A stretch of DNA of 64,000 bases from Anaeromyxobacter oryzae (GTDB lineage Bacteria; Myxococcota; Myxococcia; Myxococcales; Anaeromyxobacteraceae), in assembly GCF_023169945.1 (NCBI RefSeq), contig NZ_AP025591.1:5142481-5206480 (forward strand), given 5' to 3'. A program made the translations under genes and the position numbers. Below the pieces are notes generated by a model. The model did not search any database, was not told where the DNA came from, and saw only the letters and a list, made by a program, of their open reading frames with translations. This document shows positions 1 through 8,022 of this stretch, one piece after another; the stretch's first letter is position 1, and each line of letters begins with the position of its first letter.

Positions 1-785
1 ACCGTCGCGGTCGCGGCGCCCGTCCGCGCGAGGTCCACCTGGGCGTCGTCGCCCGCCTGGAGCGTCTGCGCCTTCGACTCGTAGCTCGAGCCGCGGGCGT
101 ACGCGCGGACGGTGTAGTCGCCCGGCGGGAGGTTCAGGACGGCGTACGCGCCGTCGGCGCTCGCGACGGTGGTGTAGCCCTTCGGTGTCGCGCCGGTCGT
201 CTCCGCGGCGACCATCACGCCCGCCTGGTCCGGCGGCACCGCCACGTGGCCGTGCAGCGCCGCGGAGCGCGCCGCGGCGTCCGCGGGCGCGAGCGCTACG
301 AGCCCCACGTCGGTGAGGGGGTTCGAGATCGTCCAGCGCCCCTGGCCGTGGACGGCGCCGGCGGCGGAGACGGGCAGCGCCACGCGGATGCCGCCGGGGA
401 ACGGCTCGAACCCGCTGGCGTCGGCGCGCAGGGTGACGTCGGGATCGGCCGGCGTCCCGTCGGGCGCCCGGGGCGCCGGAACCTGCACCGTGTAGCCCGT
501 CGCCGAGGAGATCGCGACGGGCGCCACCGGCGCGCCGTTCACGTCCACCGCGACGACGCGCGCGCCGGAGATCGCGCCGGTCGCCTTCCCGACCGACAGG
601 TCGTACACCGTCCCCTCGAGCACCACCGGCTCGAAGCAAGCGCCGCCGCTGCCGCCGACCACGGCCTCGCACACGAGGCCGTCGCTGCAGCCCGAGCGTG
701 CCGCCAGGTCACAGCCGTTGCTCTTCTTTCCGCAGGCCGCGAGCAGCGCAGCGGCAAGCAGGAAAGGTCGGAGGTTTCGTGACAT
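1..785 (-). CDS. Lipoprotein with carboxypeptidase-regulatory-like repeats (3' end outside window)
   Basis: The gene starts at an ATG at 785, with a GGAG ribosome site at 793-796, and runs off the left edge, so only about 261 residues are seen. It opens with a short positive stretch, a hydrophobic core and a lipobox (LAAC, Cys about residue 17), so it should be an exported, lipid-anchored protein. Two segments (roughly residues 50-110 and 190-260) have the look of the carboxypeptidase regulatory-like beta-sandwich, with the second holding the typical DGAYAVLNLPPGDYTVRA pattern. Such domains are usually structural or carbohydrate/protein-binding in surface proteins. A few early cysteines may form disulphides. 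The exact function is unknown. It is divergently oriented to the lipoprotein at 988. Confidence 0.75.
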   Translation of the reverse strand, partial: MSRNLRPFLLAAALLAACGKKSNGCDLAARSGCSDGLVCEAVVGGSGGACFEPVVLEGTVYDLSVGKATGAISGARVVAVDVNGAPVAPVAISSATGYTVQVPAPRAPDGTPADPDVTLRADASGFEPFPGGIRVALPVSAAGAVHGQGRWTISNPLTDVGLVALAPADAAARSAALHGHVAVPPDQAGVMVAAETTGATPKGYTTVASADGAYAVLNLPPGDYTVRAYARGSSYESKAQTLQAGDDAQVDLARTGAATAT

Positions 786-952
786 TCGCGTGCTCCATTC
801 TGACGAGGTGTTGGACGTCCGAGACGCTGCGACCGACCCGCCGTGTCGGCGGACGGTCACGTCTTTCCAGGAGATGTGCCGGTGCGCCAGTGACCCGAGG
901 TCCGCGTCGCCGTCACGTCGGCGCGGGGCGGCGCGGCCCCGCACCTTCGGTG

Positions 953-958
953 GATAAT
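953..958 (+). promoter_or_regulatory. Possible -10 element upstream of the 988 lipoprotein
   Basis: GATAAT lies 30 bases before the start codon in otherwise GC-rich DNA and matches TATAAT at five of six positions. No convincing -35 is seen 17 bases upstream, so this is only a weak promoter candidate. Confidence 0.3.
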
Positions 959-987
959 ACCCGGAGTCGCCCCCGGAGCGTGCAACC

Positions 988-1674
988 ATGAGACTCGCCG
1001 TCCTCGCCGCCGTCCTGCTCGCGTCCTGCGCCGCCGTCCCGGCGCCCCGGCCGACGCCGCCGTCGGTGCCGATGTCGGACCGGCCCATCCTCGGCCCGCT
1101 CCAGACCGCGCTGCTCTACCATCAGCAGACCGCCACGCCGGCGCCGGACGATCGCCTCGTCTCGTGGTACGGCGAGGTCTGCGGCGAGCTCGATCCGGCC
1201 GCCCGCCGGGCCGCGGCCGAGCGCGCCCGCGCGTCGCTCTCGCAGGCGAGCGCCGAGGCCGCGGCGACGGCGCGCTGGCTCGTGCCGGTGTCGCAGGCGC
1301 TCGGCGGGTACGACCTCGCGGTGGGCGGCTTCCCGACCTCGCTCCACGAGGGCGCCGTCGTGCGGTTCGGCACGGGCGACTACTGCAACGAGGAGCTCGG
1401 GTACCTCGTCGTGTTCAAGAACGGCGGCGCGTTCTCGAGCGTGGCCGTCCCGCGGGAGCAGGCGCTCGAGTTCGTCCGCACGAACCCGGCTCGGCGCGTG
1501 GTGCACGAGCTCGAGGTCGAGGTGGTCGGCGCCCAGGCCGCGCCCGCACCTGCGCTCGTCGTGAACATCGTCGCGCTCCGGACCCGGGACGCGGTGACCG
1601 GCTCCGTGCTGGCCGAGTCGCGCGGGGTGCGCCGGCGGGTCGCCGCGGCGGCGGCTCACTCGCCCGCGCCCTAG
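988..1674 (+). CDS. Putative lipoprotein of unknown function
   Basis: A 228-residue protein starting MRLAVLAAVLLASC, a clear lipoprotein signal peptide with the lipid-bearing Cys near residue 14, so it is expected in the outer or inner membrane facing the periplasm. The ATG at 988 has GGAG nine bases upstream. The mature part is alanine-rich and helical at residues 65-100, then mixed alpha/beta; no family was recognised. Conserved-looking aromatic and charged positions argue for a real folded domain rather than chance coding. It stands alone, divergent from the lipoprotein to its left. Confidence 0.7.
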   Translation: MRLAVLAAVLLASCAAVPAPRPTPPSVPMSDRPILGPLQTALLYHQQTATPAPDDRLVSWYGEVCGELDPAARRAAAERARASLSQASAEAAATARWLVPVSQALGGYDLAVGGFPTSLHEGAVVRFGTGDYCNEELGYLVVFKNGGAFSSVAVPREQALEFVRTNPARRVVHELEVEVVGAQAAPAPALVVNIVALRTRDAVTGSVLAESRGVRRRVAAAAAHSPAP

Positions 1675-1764
1675 CCCCCTCATCCGTGGGCGGAGCACCG
1701 CCGCAGACGCGTCGCCGCGACGGCGCGCTTGCGTCGTCCGCGGCGAAGGGGCATGCAACGGCGC

Positions 1765-3153
1765 ATGCCCACCGATCTCCCGACGGACGAGTGGCTTCGC
1801 CTCGCGGACGCCGTCGCGCGCCTCGCCCGCGACTGGCTCGACGACCTGGACCGCCGTCCCATCGCGCCGCGGACCCGCGGCGCAGAGGCGATCGCCGCCC
1901 TCGGCGGCGAGGCGCCGGAGGTGGGGCTCGGGCACGCCGTCGTGGACCGCCTGCGCGAGGTCCTGCCCCGCGCCCGCGCGCAGAACGGCCGGTTCCTCGG
2001 GTACGTGCTCGGATCGGGCGAGCCGGCCGGCGCGGTCGCGGACCTCCTCGCGAGCGTCCTCAACCAGAACGTCACCGCGTGGCGGTCCTCTCCCGCCGCG
2101 GTCACCGTGGAGCGCACGGTGGTGAGCTGGCTCGCGGCCGCGCTCGGCTGCGGCGGGTTCGGCGGGAGCCTGACCGGCGGCGGCTCGGCCGCGAACCTCA
2201 TGGGCCTCGCGATGGCGCGGGAGGGGCGGGCGCCGGCGCGCGAGGCGGGCCGCCCCGAGGGCGTCGTCTACGCGTCCGAGGAGGTCCACATGTCCATCCC
2301 GAAGGCGGTCGCGCTCCTCGGGATCGGTACGCGGAACCTGCGGCGGATCGCGGTGGACGGCGCGCAGCGGATGCGCGTCGACGCCCTCGAGCGCGCGCTC
2401 GCGGAGGACGTCGCGGCGGGGCGGCGCCCGATCGCGGTGGTCGCCACGGCCGGCACCGTCGCGACGGGCGCCATCGATCCGCTCGACGCGATCGCCGACG
2501 TCGCGGCGCGGTACGGCGCCTGGCTCCACGTGGACGGCGCGTACGGCGCGCTCGCCGCGCTCGCCGCGCCGGACCGGCTCGCCGGGCTCCGCCGTGCGGA
2601 CTCGCTCTCGGTGGACGCGCACAAGTGGCTCTACCAGGCCGTCGACTGCGGGTGCCTCCTCTTCCGGGACGCCGCCGCCGCGCGCCGCGCGTTCTCCGAC
2701 TCCGGCGAGTACGTGAAGACCGGCTCCGACGACGCCGTCGAGGGCTTCGCGTTCTTCGACGAGTCCGTCGAGCTGTCGCGGCGCTTCCGGGCGCTCCGGC
2801 TCTGGACGTCGATCCAGTTCCACGGCCTGGGTGCGTTCCGCGCCGCCATCGCCCGGGACCTCGCGCACGCGCGCGCCCTCGCGGCGCGCGTCGCCGCGGA
2901 GCCGCGGCTCGAGCTGCTCGCCGCCGGCGACCTCTCCGCCGTCTGCTTCCGGCACCGCTGGCCGGCGGACGCCGACGCCCGGAACGCAGCGCTGCTGCGG
3001 GCGGTGAACGCGCGCGGGCGGGTGTACCTGTCGAACGCGGTGGTCGGCGGCGTCTTCGCGCTCCGCGCGTGCTTCGTGAACCACCGGACCACCGACGCCG
3101 ACGTGGAGGAGGTGGTCCAGGAGGTGCTGGCGGCAGGGGAGGGGGTGGGGTGA
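1765..3153 (+). CDS. Pyridoxal-phosphate-dependent group II decarboxylase
   Basis: A member of the aromatic-amino-acid/glutamate/diaminobutyrate decarboxylase fold. It shows the glycine/serine-rich stretch that holds the PLP phosphate (LTGGGSAANL), the His that stacks on the PLP ring (EEVHMSIPKA), the Asp that pairs with the pyridine nitrogen (HVDGAYGA) and the PLP-binding lysine in VDAHKW. The usual length (about 460-480 residues) fits. By family it removes the alpha-carboxylate of an L-amino acid to give an amine; the substrate cannot be read from the sequence. Three in-frame ATG codons (1729, 1753, 1765) are possible. AGGGG at 1747-1751 is too close to 1753 and about 13 bases from 1765, so I chose 1765 with low certainty. 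No operon partner; the next gene converges 28 bases downstream. Confidence 0.88.
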   Translation: MPTDLPTDEWLRLADAVARLARDWLDDLDRRPIAPRTRGAEAIAALGGEAPEVGLGHAVVDRLREVLPRARAQNGRFLGYVLGSGEPAGAVADLLASVLNQNVTAWRSSPAAVTVERTVVSWLAAALGCGGFGGSLTGGGSAANLMGLAMAREGRAPAREAGRPEGVVYASEEVHMSIPKAVALLGIGTRNLRRIAVDGAQRMRVDALERALAEDVAAGRRPIAVVATAGTVATGAIDPLDAIADVAARYGAWLHVDGAYGALAALAAPDRLAGLRRADSLSVDAHKWLYQAVDCGCLLFRDAAAARRAFSDSGEYVKTGSDDAVEGFAFFDESVELSRRFRALRLWTSIQFHGLGAFRAAIARDLAHARALAARVAAEPRLELLAAGDLSAVCFRHRWPADADARNAALLRAVNARGRVYLSNAVVGGVFALRACFVNHRTTDADVEEVVQEVLAAGEGVG

Positions 3154-3180
3154 GCCGGGCCGTCCCCTTCGCGCGAGCTC

Positions 3181-3576
3181 TCAGGAGCGCCGGCGCGCGG
3201 AGACCCGCGCATGCGCGGGACGGCGGAGCGCCGGATCGCGATCTGTCGCCCGGTAGTCGGTGAGCGCCGCGAGGCCGAAGATCGCCAGGGCCACGACGAC
3301 GAAGAGCCCGCTCGCAGGGCCGGTGAGGAGGCCGAGGAACAGGAGGAGCGCCGCCGATCCGACCTCCACCACCCCGTGAGCCCAGAACGGCACGACCGGC
3401 ACCACGCCGAGCGGGTAGGCGGTCACGAGGCTCATGGCGGCCTGCCCGACGCCGAGCACGAAGCAGATGGCAGCGGCGCCGCCGGACGCGCCGAGCAGCG
3501 TCGGCGCGATGACGAGCGCCGCCGCGACGACGTAGTCGAGAACGCCGTGCAGCGCGGGCGGGACGACGCGGAGCAT
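3181..3576 (-). CDS. Small four-helix membrane protein (SPW-like)
   Basis: A 131-residue protein with four hydrophobic segments (about residues 10-30, 34-58, 62-84, 88-106) and a basic C-terminal tail. Each half begins with a short HG motif (LHGVLDY at 9-15 and AHGVVEV at 66-72), an internal duplication typical of small SPW-repeat-type membrane proteins. ATG at 3576 is preceded by a strong GGAGG. The role is unknown. It follows the hybrid kinase at 3657 on the same strand by about 80 bases and could be cotranscribed with it. Confidence 0.72.
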   Translation of the reverse strand: MLRVVPPALHGVLDYVVAAALVIAPTLLGASGGAAAICFVLGVGQAAMSLVTAYPLGVVPVVPFWAHGVVEVGSAALLLFLGLLTGPASGLFVVVALAIFGLAALTDYRATDRDPALRRPAHARVSARRRS

Positions 3577-3656
3577 GCCGACCTCCAGTGATCCGAAGGT
3601 GAGGCCGTCGCGTGGCGCCGGCCCGACCGCCCGGCCGCGCCTCTCGACGCCGGCGC

Positions 3657-6158
3657 TCAGGCGGCCGCGGCGAGCGCCCGCGCGATCGCCTCCTCGAGGC
3701 GCGCTGCCTCGAAGGGCTTCTCGACCCAGGCGTTTCGCGTCTCGGCCAGGAACCGGCTCGCCGCGTCGGAGAACGCGCCGCCCGTGATGAAGACCATGCG
3801 CGACGCGAGCGCCGGATCGCGCGCGGCGATGTGCGCGTGGAGCTCCATGCCGGTCACCTGCGGCATCATGAGGTCGCAGAGCACCGCGTCGAACCGCTCG
3901 CCGGCGTCGAGCCGCGCCAGCGCCTCCGGCGCGGAGCTCGCAGTCTCGACGACGTACGCGCGCGACAGCGACCGGACGAGCGCGCGCAGGACGAGCGCGT
4001 CGTCGTCCACGACGAGCAGCCGGCGGCGCGACGGCGGGGTCGCGTCGCCGACGCCGCTCTCGGCCGACGCGTCGACCGGCCCGCGCCGGGCGGGCAGGGT
4101 GACGCGGAAGCACGTGCCGCGCCCGACCTGCGTCTCGACGTCGATGCGGCCCCCGGCCCCGGACACGATGCGGTGGGCGATGGCGAGGCCGAGGCCGCTG
4201 CCGCCGGCGCTCGCCTTCGTCGTGTAGAACGGGTCGAAGATCCGCGGCAGCACCTCGGGCGGGATCCCGGCGCCGGTGTCGCGGATCGCGACGAACGCGC
4301 TCCCCTCCGCGTCGGTGCCGGCCTCGACGCGGACGACGTTCTGATCCGCGCGCCCCTCCGGGATCGCCTGGGCGGCGTTCACGAGCAGGTTCAGGAACAC
4401 CTGCCCGAGCTCGTGGCCGCCCGCCTCGACCGGCGGCATGTCGGCGATCCGCGCCTCGACGCGAGCGCGGTGGCGGAGCTCGTTGTGCGCGAGCCGGAGC
4501 GCCGCCTCGAGCTCGGCGCCCGGGTCGGTCGGCCCGCGATCCTCGGGCCCGGGCTTGGAGAACGCCCGGAGGCCGCGCACGACGTCCCGGACGCGGTCGG
4601 CGCCGTCGCGCGCCTCGGAGAGCGCCGCGGCGAGCTCCGGGTCGCCGCCCGGCGGGATTCCCTCGGCCGCGAGGAAGTCCAGGTTGGCGGAGACAGACGC
4701 GAGAGGGTTGTTGATCTCGTGCGCCACGCCTGCCGCGAGCATGCCGAGGCCGGCCATCCGCTGCGCGAGCTCGAGCCGCGCCTGGATCGCCCGGCGCTCG
4801 GTGACGTCGGACGAGACGCCGGTGAAGCGGAGCGCCCGCCCGTGTGCGTCTCGGCGGCTCACCCGGCCGCGGACGAAGACCCACCGCACCTCGGCCATGG
4901 GAGACGCGATCCGGTGCTCCGACTCGAACACGGCGGTCTCGCCGCGCAGGTGTGCCTCGACGCGCGCCCGGACCTCGGCGGCGTCGTCGGGGTGGACGAG
5001 CCGGGCGAGGACCTCGCTCACCGTCCCGTGGTGCGCGTCGGGAGCGAGCGCGGCGAGCCCCCACCGCCGGTGGATCTCGAGGCGGCCAGCCGTGAGATCC
5101 CAGTCCCACACGCGGTGCGTGCCCGCGAGCGCGAGCTCGAGCCGCTCGCGGCCCTCGCGCAGCTCGGTCTCCATCGCGGCGCGGGCCGACTCCTGGCGCC
5201 ACCAGAGCGCCAGCATGATGGCGCCCGCGAGCAGGAGCGCGAGCGCGAGCGCCGCGATGACGCCGACGGGGCGCAGGATCGCCCCGTCGATCTCGGCGAG
5301 CGCCACCTCCGTGCACACCTTCCAGTCGCTCCTCGGGACGGGCCGGATGGCGATCAGCACCGGCGTGCCCCGGGGATCGACGCCCTGCATGATCCCCATC
5401 GCCCCGTGCGCCGCCTTGAACGCCGGGAGCTCCTGCTGCGACGATGCCGACAGGAGCGCCGCGTGCCCGCCGGGGAGCTCGCGCCCGGACGAGAAGACGC
5501 GGACCTCCCCGCCGCCCGCGTTCACGAGCGCGGCGCTCGCGGTCCGCGTCGGCACGGGCCAGCGGTCGAGGACCTCCTCGAACAGCGGGGCCGCGTCGAC
5601 GCGCAGCGCGACGGCGCACGGCGGTCCGCCGTCGGCGCGCGCGGCGGCCACCACGTCGAGGTGCGGCTCCTCGCCGGCCTCCGCGAGGAGGGCGTCCGCG
5701 GCGCCGTCCGGCGACGCGAGCGCGGCGCGGAGGAGCCGGGGATCGACCGGCCTCGCCGGACGCCCGTCCCGCGTCCATGCGGCGAGCGGAAGTCCGTCGG
5801 CCCCGACGAGGGCGATGGACGCGTAGCCCTGGCGCGCCGCGAGATGACCCAGGATCTCCATGACGTGCGCGCGGAGCGTGGGCTCGAGCGTGCCGGTCGC
5901 CGAGGCCCGGGCGGCGCGCGCGATGGACGGGTACAGGGCCGCGTACCTCGCGTTCCGGAGGTGGTCCTCCCGCCACTCCTGGAGCGCCTCGACCTTCAGC
6001 GCCGCCACCGCGTCGAGCTCCGCGCCCGCGCGGCGGCGCGTCTCGGCGCGCATCCAGACCGCCATCATCACCGCGGCGACGACGAGGCCGGCCGCGGCGA
6101 GGGCGAACGCCGTCGGTGGGAGCCAGCGGCGGGGAGGGGAGGTGGAGGAGCCGTGCAA
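3657..6158 (-). CDS. PAS hybrid sensor histidine kinase with C-terminal receiver
   Basis: An 833-residue sensor. A transmembrane helix (about 16-36) is followed by a long periplasmic domain of dCache/CHASE type (37-295), a second helix (about 296-320), a PAS domain (335-455), a HisKA domain whose H-box is GVAHEINNPLAS (phospho-His about 480), an HATPase domain with N and G boxes (NLLVNAAQAI, DTGAGI, SGLGLAI), and a receiver domain in the last 120 residues (acidic pair DDD; acceptor Asp in CDLMMP; conserved Lys in EKPF). It should autophosphorylate on His in response to a periplasmic or PAS-sensed signal and pass phosphate to its own receiver. No DNA-binding partner is adjacent, so it probably feeds a phosphorelay encoded elsewhere. 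Confidence 0.92.
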   Translation of the reverse strand: MHGSSTSPPRRWLPPTAFALAAAGLVVAAVMMAVWMRAETRRRAGAELDAVAALKVEALQEWREDHLRNARYAALYPSIARAARASATGTLEPTLRAHVMEILGHLAARQGYASIALVGADGLPLAAWTRDGRPARPVDPRLLRAALASPDGAADALLAEAGEEPHLDVVAAARADGGPPCAVALRVDAAPLFEEVLDRWPVPTRTASAALVNAGGGEVRVFSSGRELPGGHAALLSASSQQELPAFKAAHGAMGIMQGVDPRGTPVLIAIRPVPRSDWKVCTEVALAEIDGAILRPVGVIAALALALLLAGAIMLALWWRQESARAAMETELREGRERLELALAGTHRVWDWDLTAGRLEIHRRWGLAALAPDAHHGTVSEVLARLVHPDDAAEVRARVEAHLRGETAVFESEHRIASPMAEVRWVFVRGRVSRRDAHGRALRFTGVSSDVTERRAIQARLELAQRMAGLGMLAAGVAHEINNPLASVSANLDFLAAEGIPPGGDPELAAALSEARDGADRVRDVVRGLRAFSKPGPEDRGPTDPGAELEAALRLAHNELRHRARVEARIADMPPVEAGGHELGQVFLNLLVNAAQAIPEGRADQNVVRVEAGTDAEGSAFVAIRDTGAGIPPEVLPRIFDPFYTTKASAGGSGLGLAIAHRIVSGAGGRIDVETQVGRGTCFRVTLPARRGPVDASAESGVGDATPPSRRRLLVVDDDALVLRALVRSLSRAYVVETASSAPEALARLDAGERFDAVLCDLMMPQVTGMELHAHIAARDPALASRMVFITGGAFSDAASRFLAETRNAWVEKPFEAARLEEAIARALAAAA

Positions 6159-6275
6159 CGTGCACCCGGGTCGGACGTACGGATGGTCTTCATTGTGGCA
6201 GGTCGCGCGGCGCGCCGGAAGCGCGGAACCGGCGGTCGCTTGCCCCCGTCACGTGCCTCCGGTACACGACCGCCC

Positions 6276-6938
6276 GTGCTCCCCGCCATCCTCTTCGACC
6301 TCGACGGCACGCTGACCGATCCGCGCGACGGGATCGTCCGATCGATCCGGCACGCCGTGGAGCGGCTCGGCATCGCGTGTCCGCCGGACGCCGCGCTCGA
6401 GCGGTACATCGGGCCGCCGCTGCACGAGTCCTTCGCCGAGCTGCTCGGACCTGCGCGCGCGTCGGAGGCGTCGCGTGCGGTCGCGCTCTACCGCGAGCGC
6501 TACGCGCCCGTGGGGATGTACGAGAACCGCGTCTACCCGGGGATCCGGGAGCTGCTCGGGTCGCTCCGCGCCGCCGGGCACCGGCTCATCGTCTGCACGT
6601 CGAAGCCGACGGTCTTCGCGGAGCGGATCGTCGGGCACTTCGAGCTGGCCGGCTTCTTCGAGGCGATCCACGGGAGCGAGCTCGACGGGACGCGGACCGA
6701 CAAGCGCGAGCTGATGGCGCACCTGCTCCGGGCGACCGGGCTTCACGGGAGCGCGGCCGTGATGGTCGGGGATCGCCTCCACGACGTCGCGGCGGCGCGC
6801 GCGCACGGGCTGCGAGCCGTGGGCGTCCTCTGGGGCTACGGCAGCGCGGACGAGCTCCGCGCCGCCGGGGCGGACGCGCTGGTCGAGCGCCCGGAAGACG
6901 TCGCGGCGGCGGTCCAGCGCGAGAACCGTTCGTGGTGA
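6276..6938 (+). CDS. HAD-family phosphatase, phosphoglycolate-phosphatase-like
   Basis: A 220-residue HAD hydrolase. Motif I is FDLDGTLTD (nucleophile and acid Asp), motif II is the Thr/Ser in CTSKP, and motif III/IV is the acidic MVGDRLHDV, with a helical cap between motif I and II, as in the Gph/PpaX group. By family it hydrolyses a small phosphomonoester in the cytoplasm, for example 2-phosphoglycolate or a nucleotide monophosphate. GTG at 6276 begins the conserved LPAILFDLDG stretch with no room for a longer N-terminus; no strong ribosome site is seen. The last residues (RSW and the stop codon) are contributed by a REP-like palindrome at 6927-6957, so the original C-terminus may have been replaced. 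Confidence 0.87.
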   Translation: MLPAILFDLDGTLTDPRDGIVRSIRHAVERLGIACPPDAALERYIGPPLHESFAELLGPARASEASRAVALYRERYAPVGMYENRVYPGIRELLGSLRAAGHRLIVCTSKPTVFAERIVGHFELAGFFEAIHGSELDGTRTDKRELMAHLLRATGLHGSAAVMVGDRLHDVAAARAHGLRAVGVLWGYGSADELRAAGADALVERPEDVAAAVQRENRSW

Positions 6939-6957
6939 GCCTGTCGAACCACGAACG
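6927..6957. repeat. REP-like palindrome overlapping the HAD gene end
   Basis: Perfect 9-base arms CGTTCGTGG and CCACGAACG enclose a 13-base loop (TGAGCCTGTCGAA). The palindrome supplies the stop codon of the HAD gene. I recall near-identical sequences as abundant intergenic repeats in many high-GC bacteria. Confidence 0.7.
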
Positions 6958-6969
6958 AGCGCGGCGAGC

Positions 6970-6998
6970 CGCCCTCGAGACGGCTCAGGGCGAACGGA
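6970..6998 (-). repeat. Second REP-like unit, opposite orientation
   Basis: Read on the minus strand this has TTCGCCCTGAGCC, sharing the TTCG-N3-TGAGCC core of the unit at 6927 but with different complementary arms (CGCCCT/AGGGCG). The two units form a head-to-head pair 13 bases apart. Confidence 0.55.
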
Positions 6999-7141
6999 TG
7001 ACGCTGTAGGTCTGCGGGGGCTGCCCTCACCCACCCCGTGGGGTCCCCATCCCCTCCGTCCGCTCTCGGCCGACGCCGGGGCTTCCCTGGGACGGCGCGC
7101 GGGTGTATATCGCCCCGCCGTTGACTCGGGAGTCACCGACC

Positions 7142-7618
7142 ATGATCTCGATCCCCAGCGCGCTGCGCCTCTCGTTCCCCCTCCTCCTTCTCGTCACCGC
7201 GGCCTGCTCCCGCACGGCGGCGCAGCCGACCGTCGAGGCCGCGCTGCCTGCCGCCCCGGGCCAGGCGTGGGCGTCCGCGCACGACGCGCTCGCGCGGCTC
7301 GACCCGCACCTCCGCGACGCCGCCGGACTGGGCGGCCGGACCGCGACCGCCAAGTCGAGCGTCGTCGTCGCCGGGTACCGGTTCGACCAGGTTGCGATCG
7401 CAGGTCTCGCCGACCGCGACGCGGTCCGCTCCGTCACGCTCTCCGCCCCGTCCCCGAAGTCCGGCTGCGAGAAGATCCGCGAGGACCTCCTGAAGGCGCT
7501 CGGCTCCGAGTGGGATGCCGGGGAGACGCGGCTCGGCGCCGTGACCGCGACGAAGACCGGTCGCTCCGCGAGGATCGTCTGCAACGGCGCTGAGTTCTCG
7601 CTGGCGATCATCGGGTAA
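7142..7618 (+). CDS. Putative small lipoprotein
   Basis: A 158-residue protein whose N-terminus has a hydrophobic core (FPLLLLVTAAC) and lipobox, Cys about residue 20, so it should be exported and lipid-anchored. ATG at 7142 is chosen over an upstream in-frame ATG (7103) because it gives a standard signal peptide and has GGGAG about nine bases upstream. The mature domain contains two further cysteines (SGCEKI and RIVCNG) that could form a disulphide, and a mixed alpha/beta pattern. No family was recognised. It stands alone between repeat-rich spacers. Confidence 0.68.
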   Translation: MISIPSALRLSFPLLLLVTAACSRTAAQPTVEAALPAAPGQAWASAHDALARLDPHLRDAAGLGGRTATAKSSVVVAGYRFDQVAIAGLADRDAVRSVTLSAPSPKSGCEKIREDLLKALGSEWDAGETRLGAVTATKTGRSARIVCNGAEFSLAIIG

Positions 7619-7632
7619 CGGGGCCGCGCTTC

Positions 7633-7674
7633 GCCGTCGCCGTTGCCGTCGCCGTCGCCGTTGCCGTTGCCGAC
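7633..7674. repeat. GCCGTY hexamer tandem array
   Basis: Six perfect GCCGTC/GCCGTT hexamers and a seventh GCCGAC unit, in tandem just after the lipoprotein gene. It does not continue the upstream reading frame. Confidence 0.8.
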
Positions 7675-7753
7675 TTCTCCGTTCAGCGTGATTCGAGTCC
7701 CGTGTCCCCTGTCCCGGGCAGACGGGAAGCGGGCCACGGAAACGGGTCCGGTG

Positions 7754-7779
7754 ACGGCAACGGAGAACGGCAACGGAGA
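7754..7779. repeat. 13-base tandem duplication
   Basis: ACGGCAACGGAGA occurs twice head to tail. Its complement echoes the hexamer array and the TTCTCCGTTC at 7675-7684, so the two sites form an imperfect inverted pair about 100 bases apart. Confidence 0.75.
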
Positions 7780-7924
7780 ACGGAGTCGCTCGTCGCCCCG
7801 TTAGCGTGGCGCGCGTCGTCGCCCTGGCCGGGATCTTCCGTGCCACGCGTCACACGCGCCCGCGTCCCGGGTCTCATCTTCCGGGACGCCACGCGGCGTC
7901 CACCGATCGCGTGGCGGGGTGGGT

Positions 7925-7973
7925 GAGCGACGGGGCGGAGATCCTCAGGATCCCGCCTCCGTCGCTCGGTTTT
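7925..7973 (+). terminator. Terminator-like hairpin before the sigma factor gene
   Basis: An imperfect stem (GAGCGACGG... pairing with ...CCGTCGCTC, about 20-base arms with a few mismatches, loop TCA) runs from 7925 to 7967 and is followed by GGTTTT. It could end transcription from the lipoprotein, or act as an attenuator 50 bases before the sigma factor start. The rest of the 7619-8022 spacer has no recognisable gene. Confidence 0.45.
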
Positions 7974-8022
7974 GCCTGTCGCCCTCTCGCGTGCGCGGCT
8001 CGGCCGGGGTACCCTTCCGCAC

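Noticed and set aside
7686-7702. GATTCGAGTCCCG, resembling a tRNA T-loop
   Set aside because: No acceptor, D or anticodon stems fit around it.
7633-7779. Tandem repeats as a possible CRISPR array
   Set aside because: Units of 6 and 13 bases with no spacers and no cas genes.
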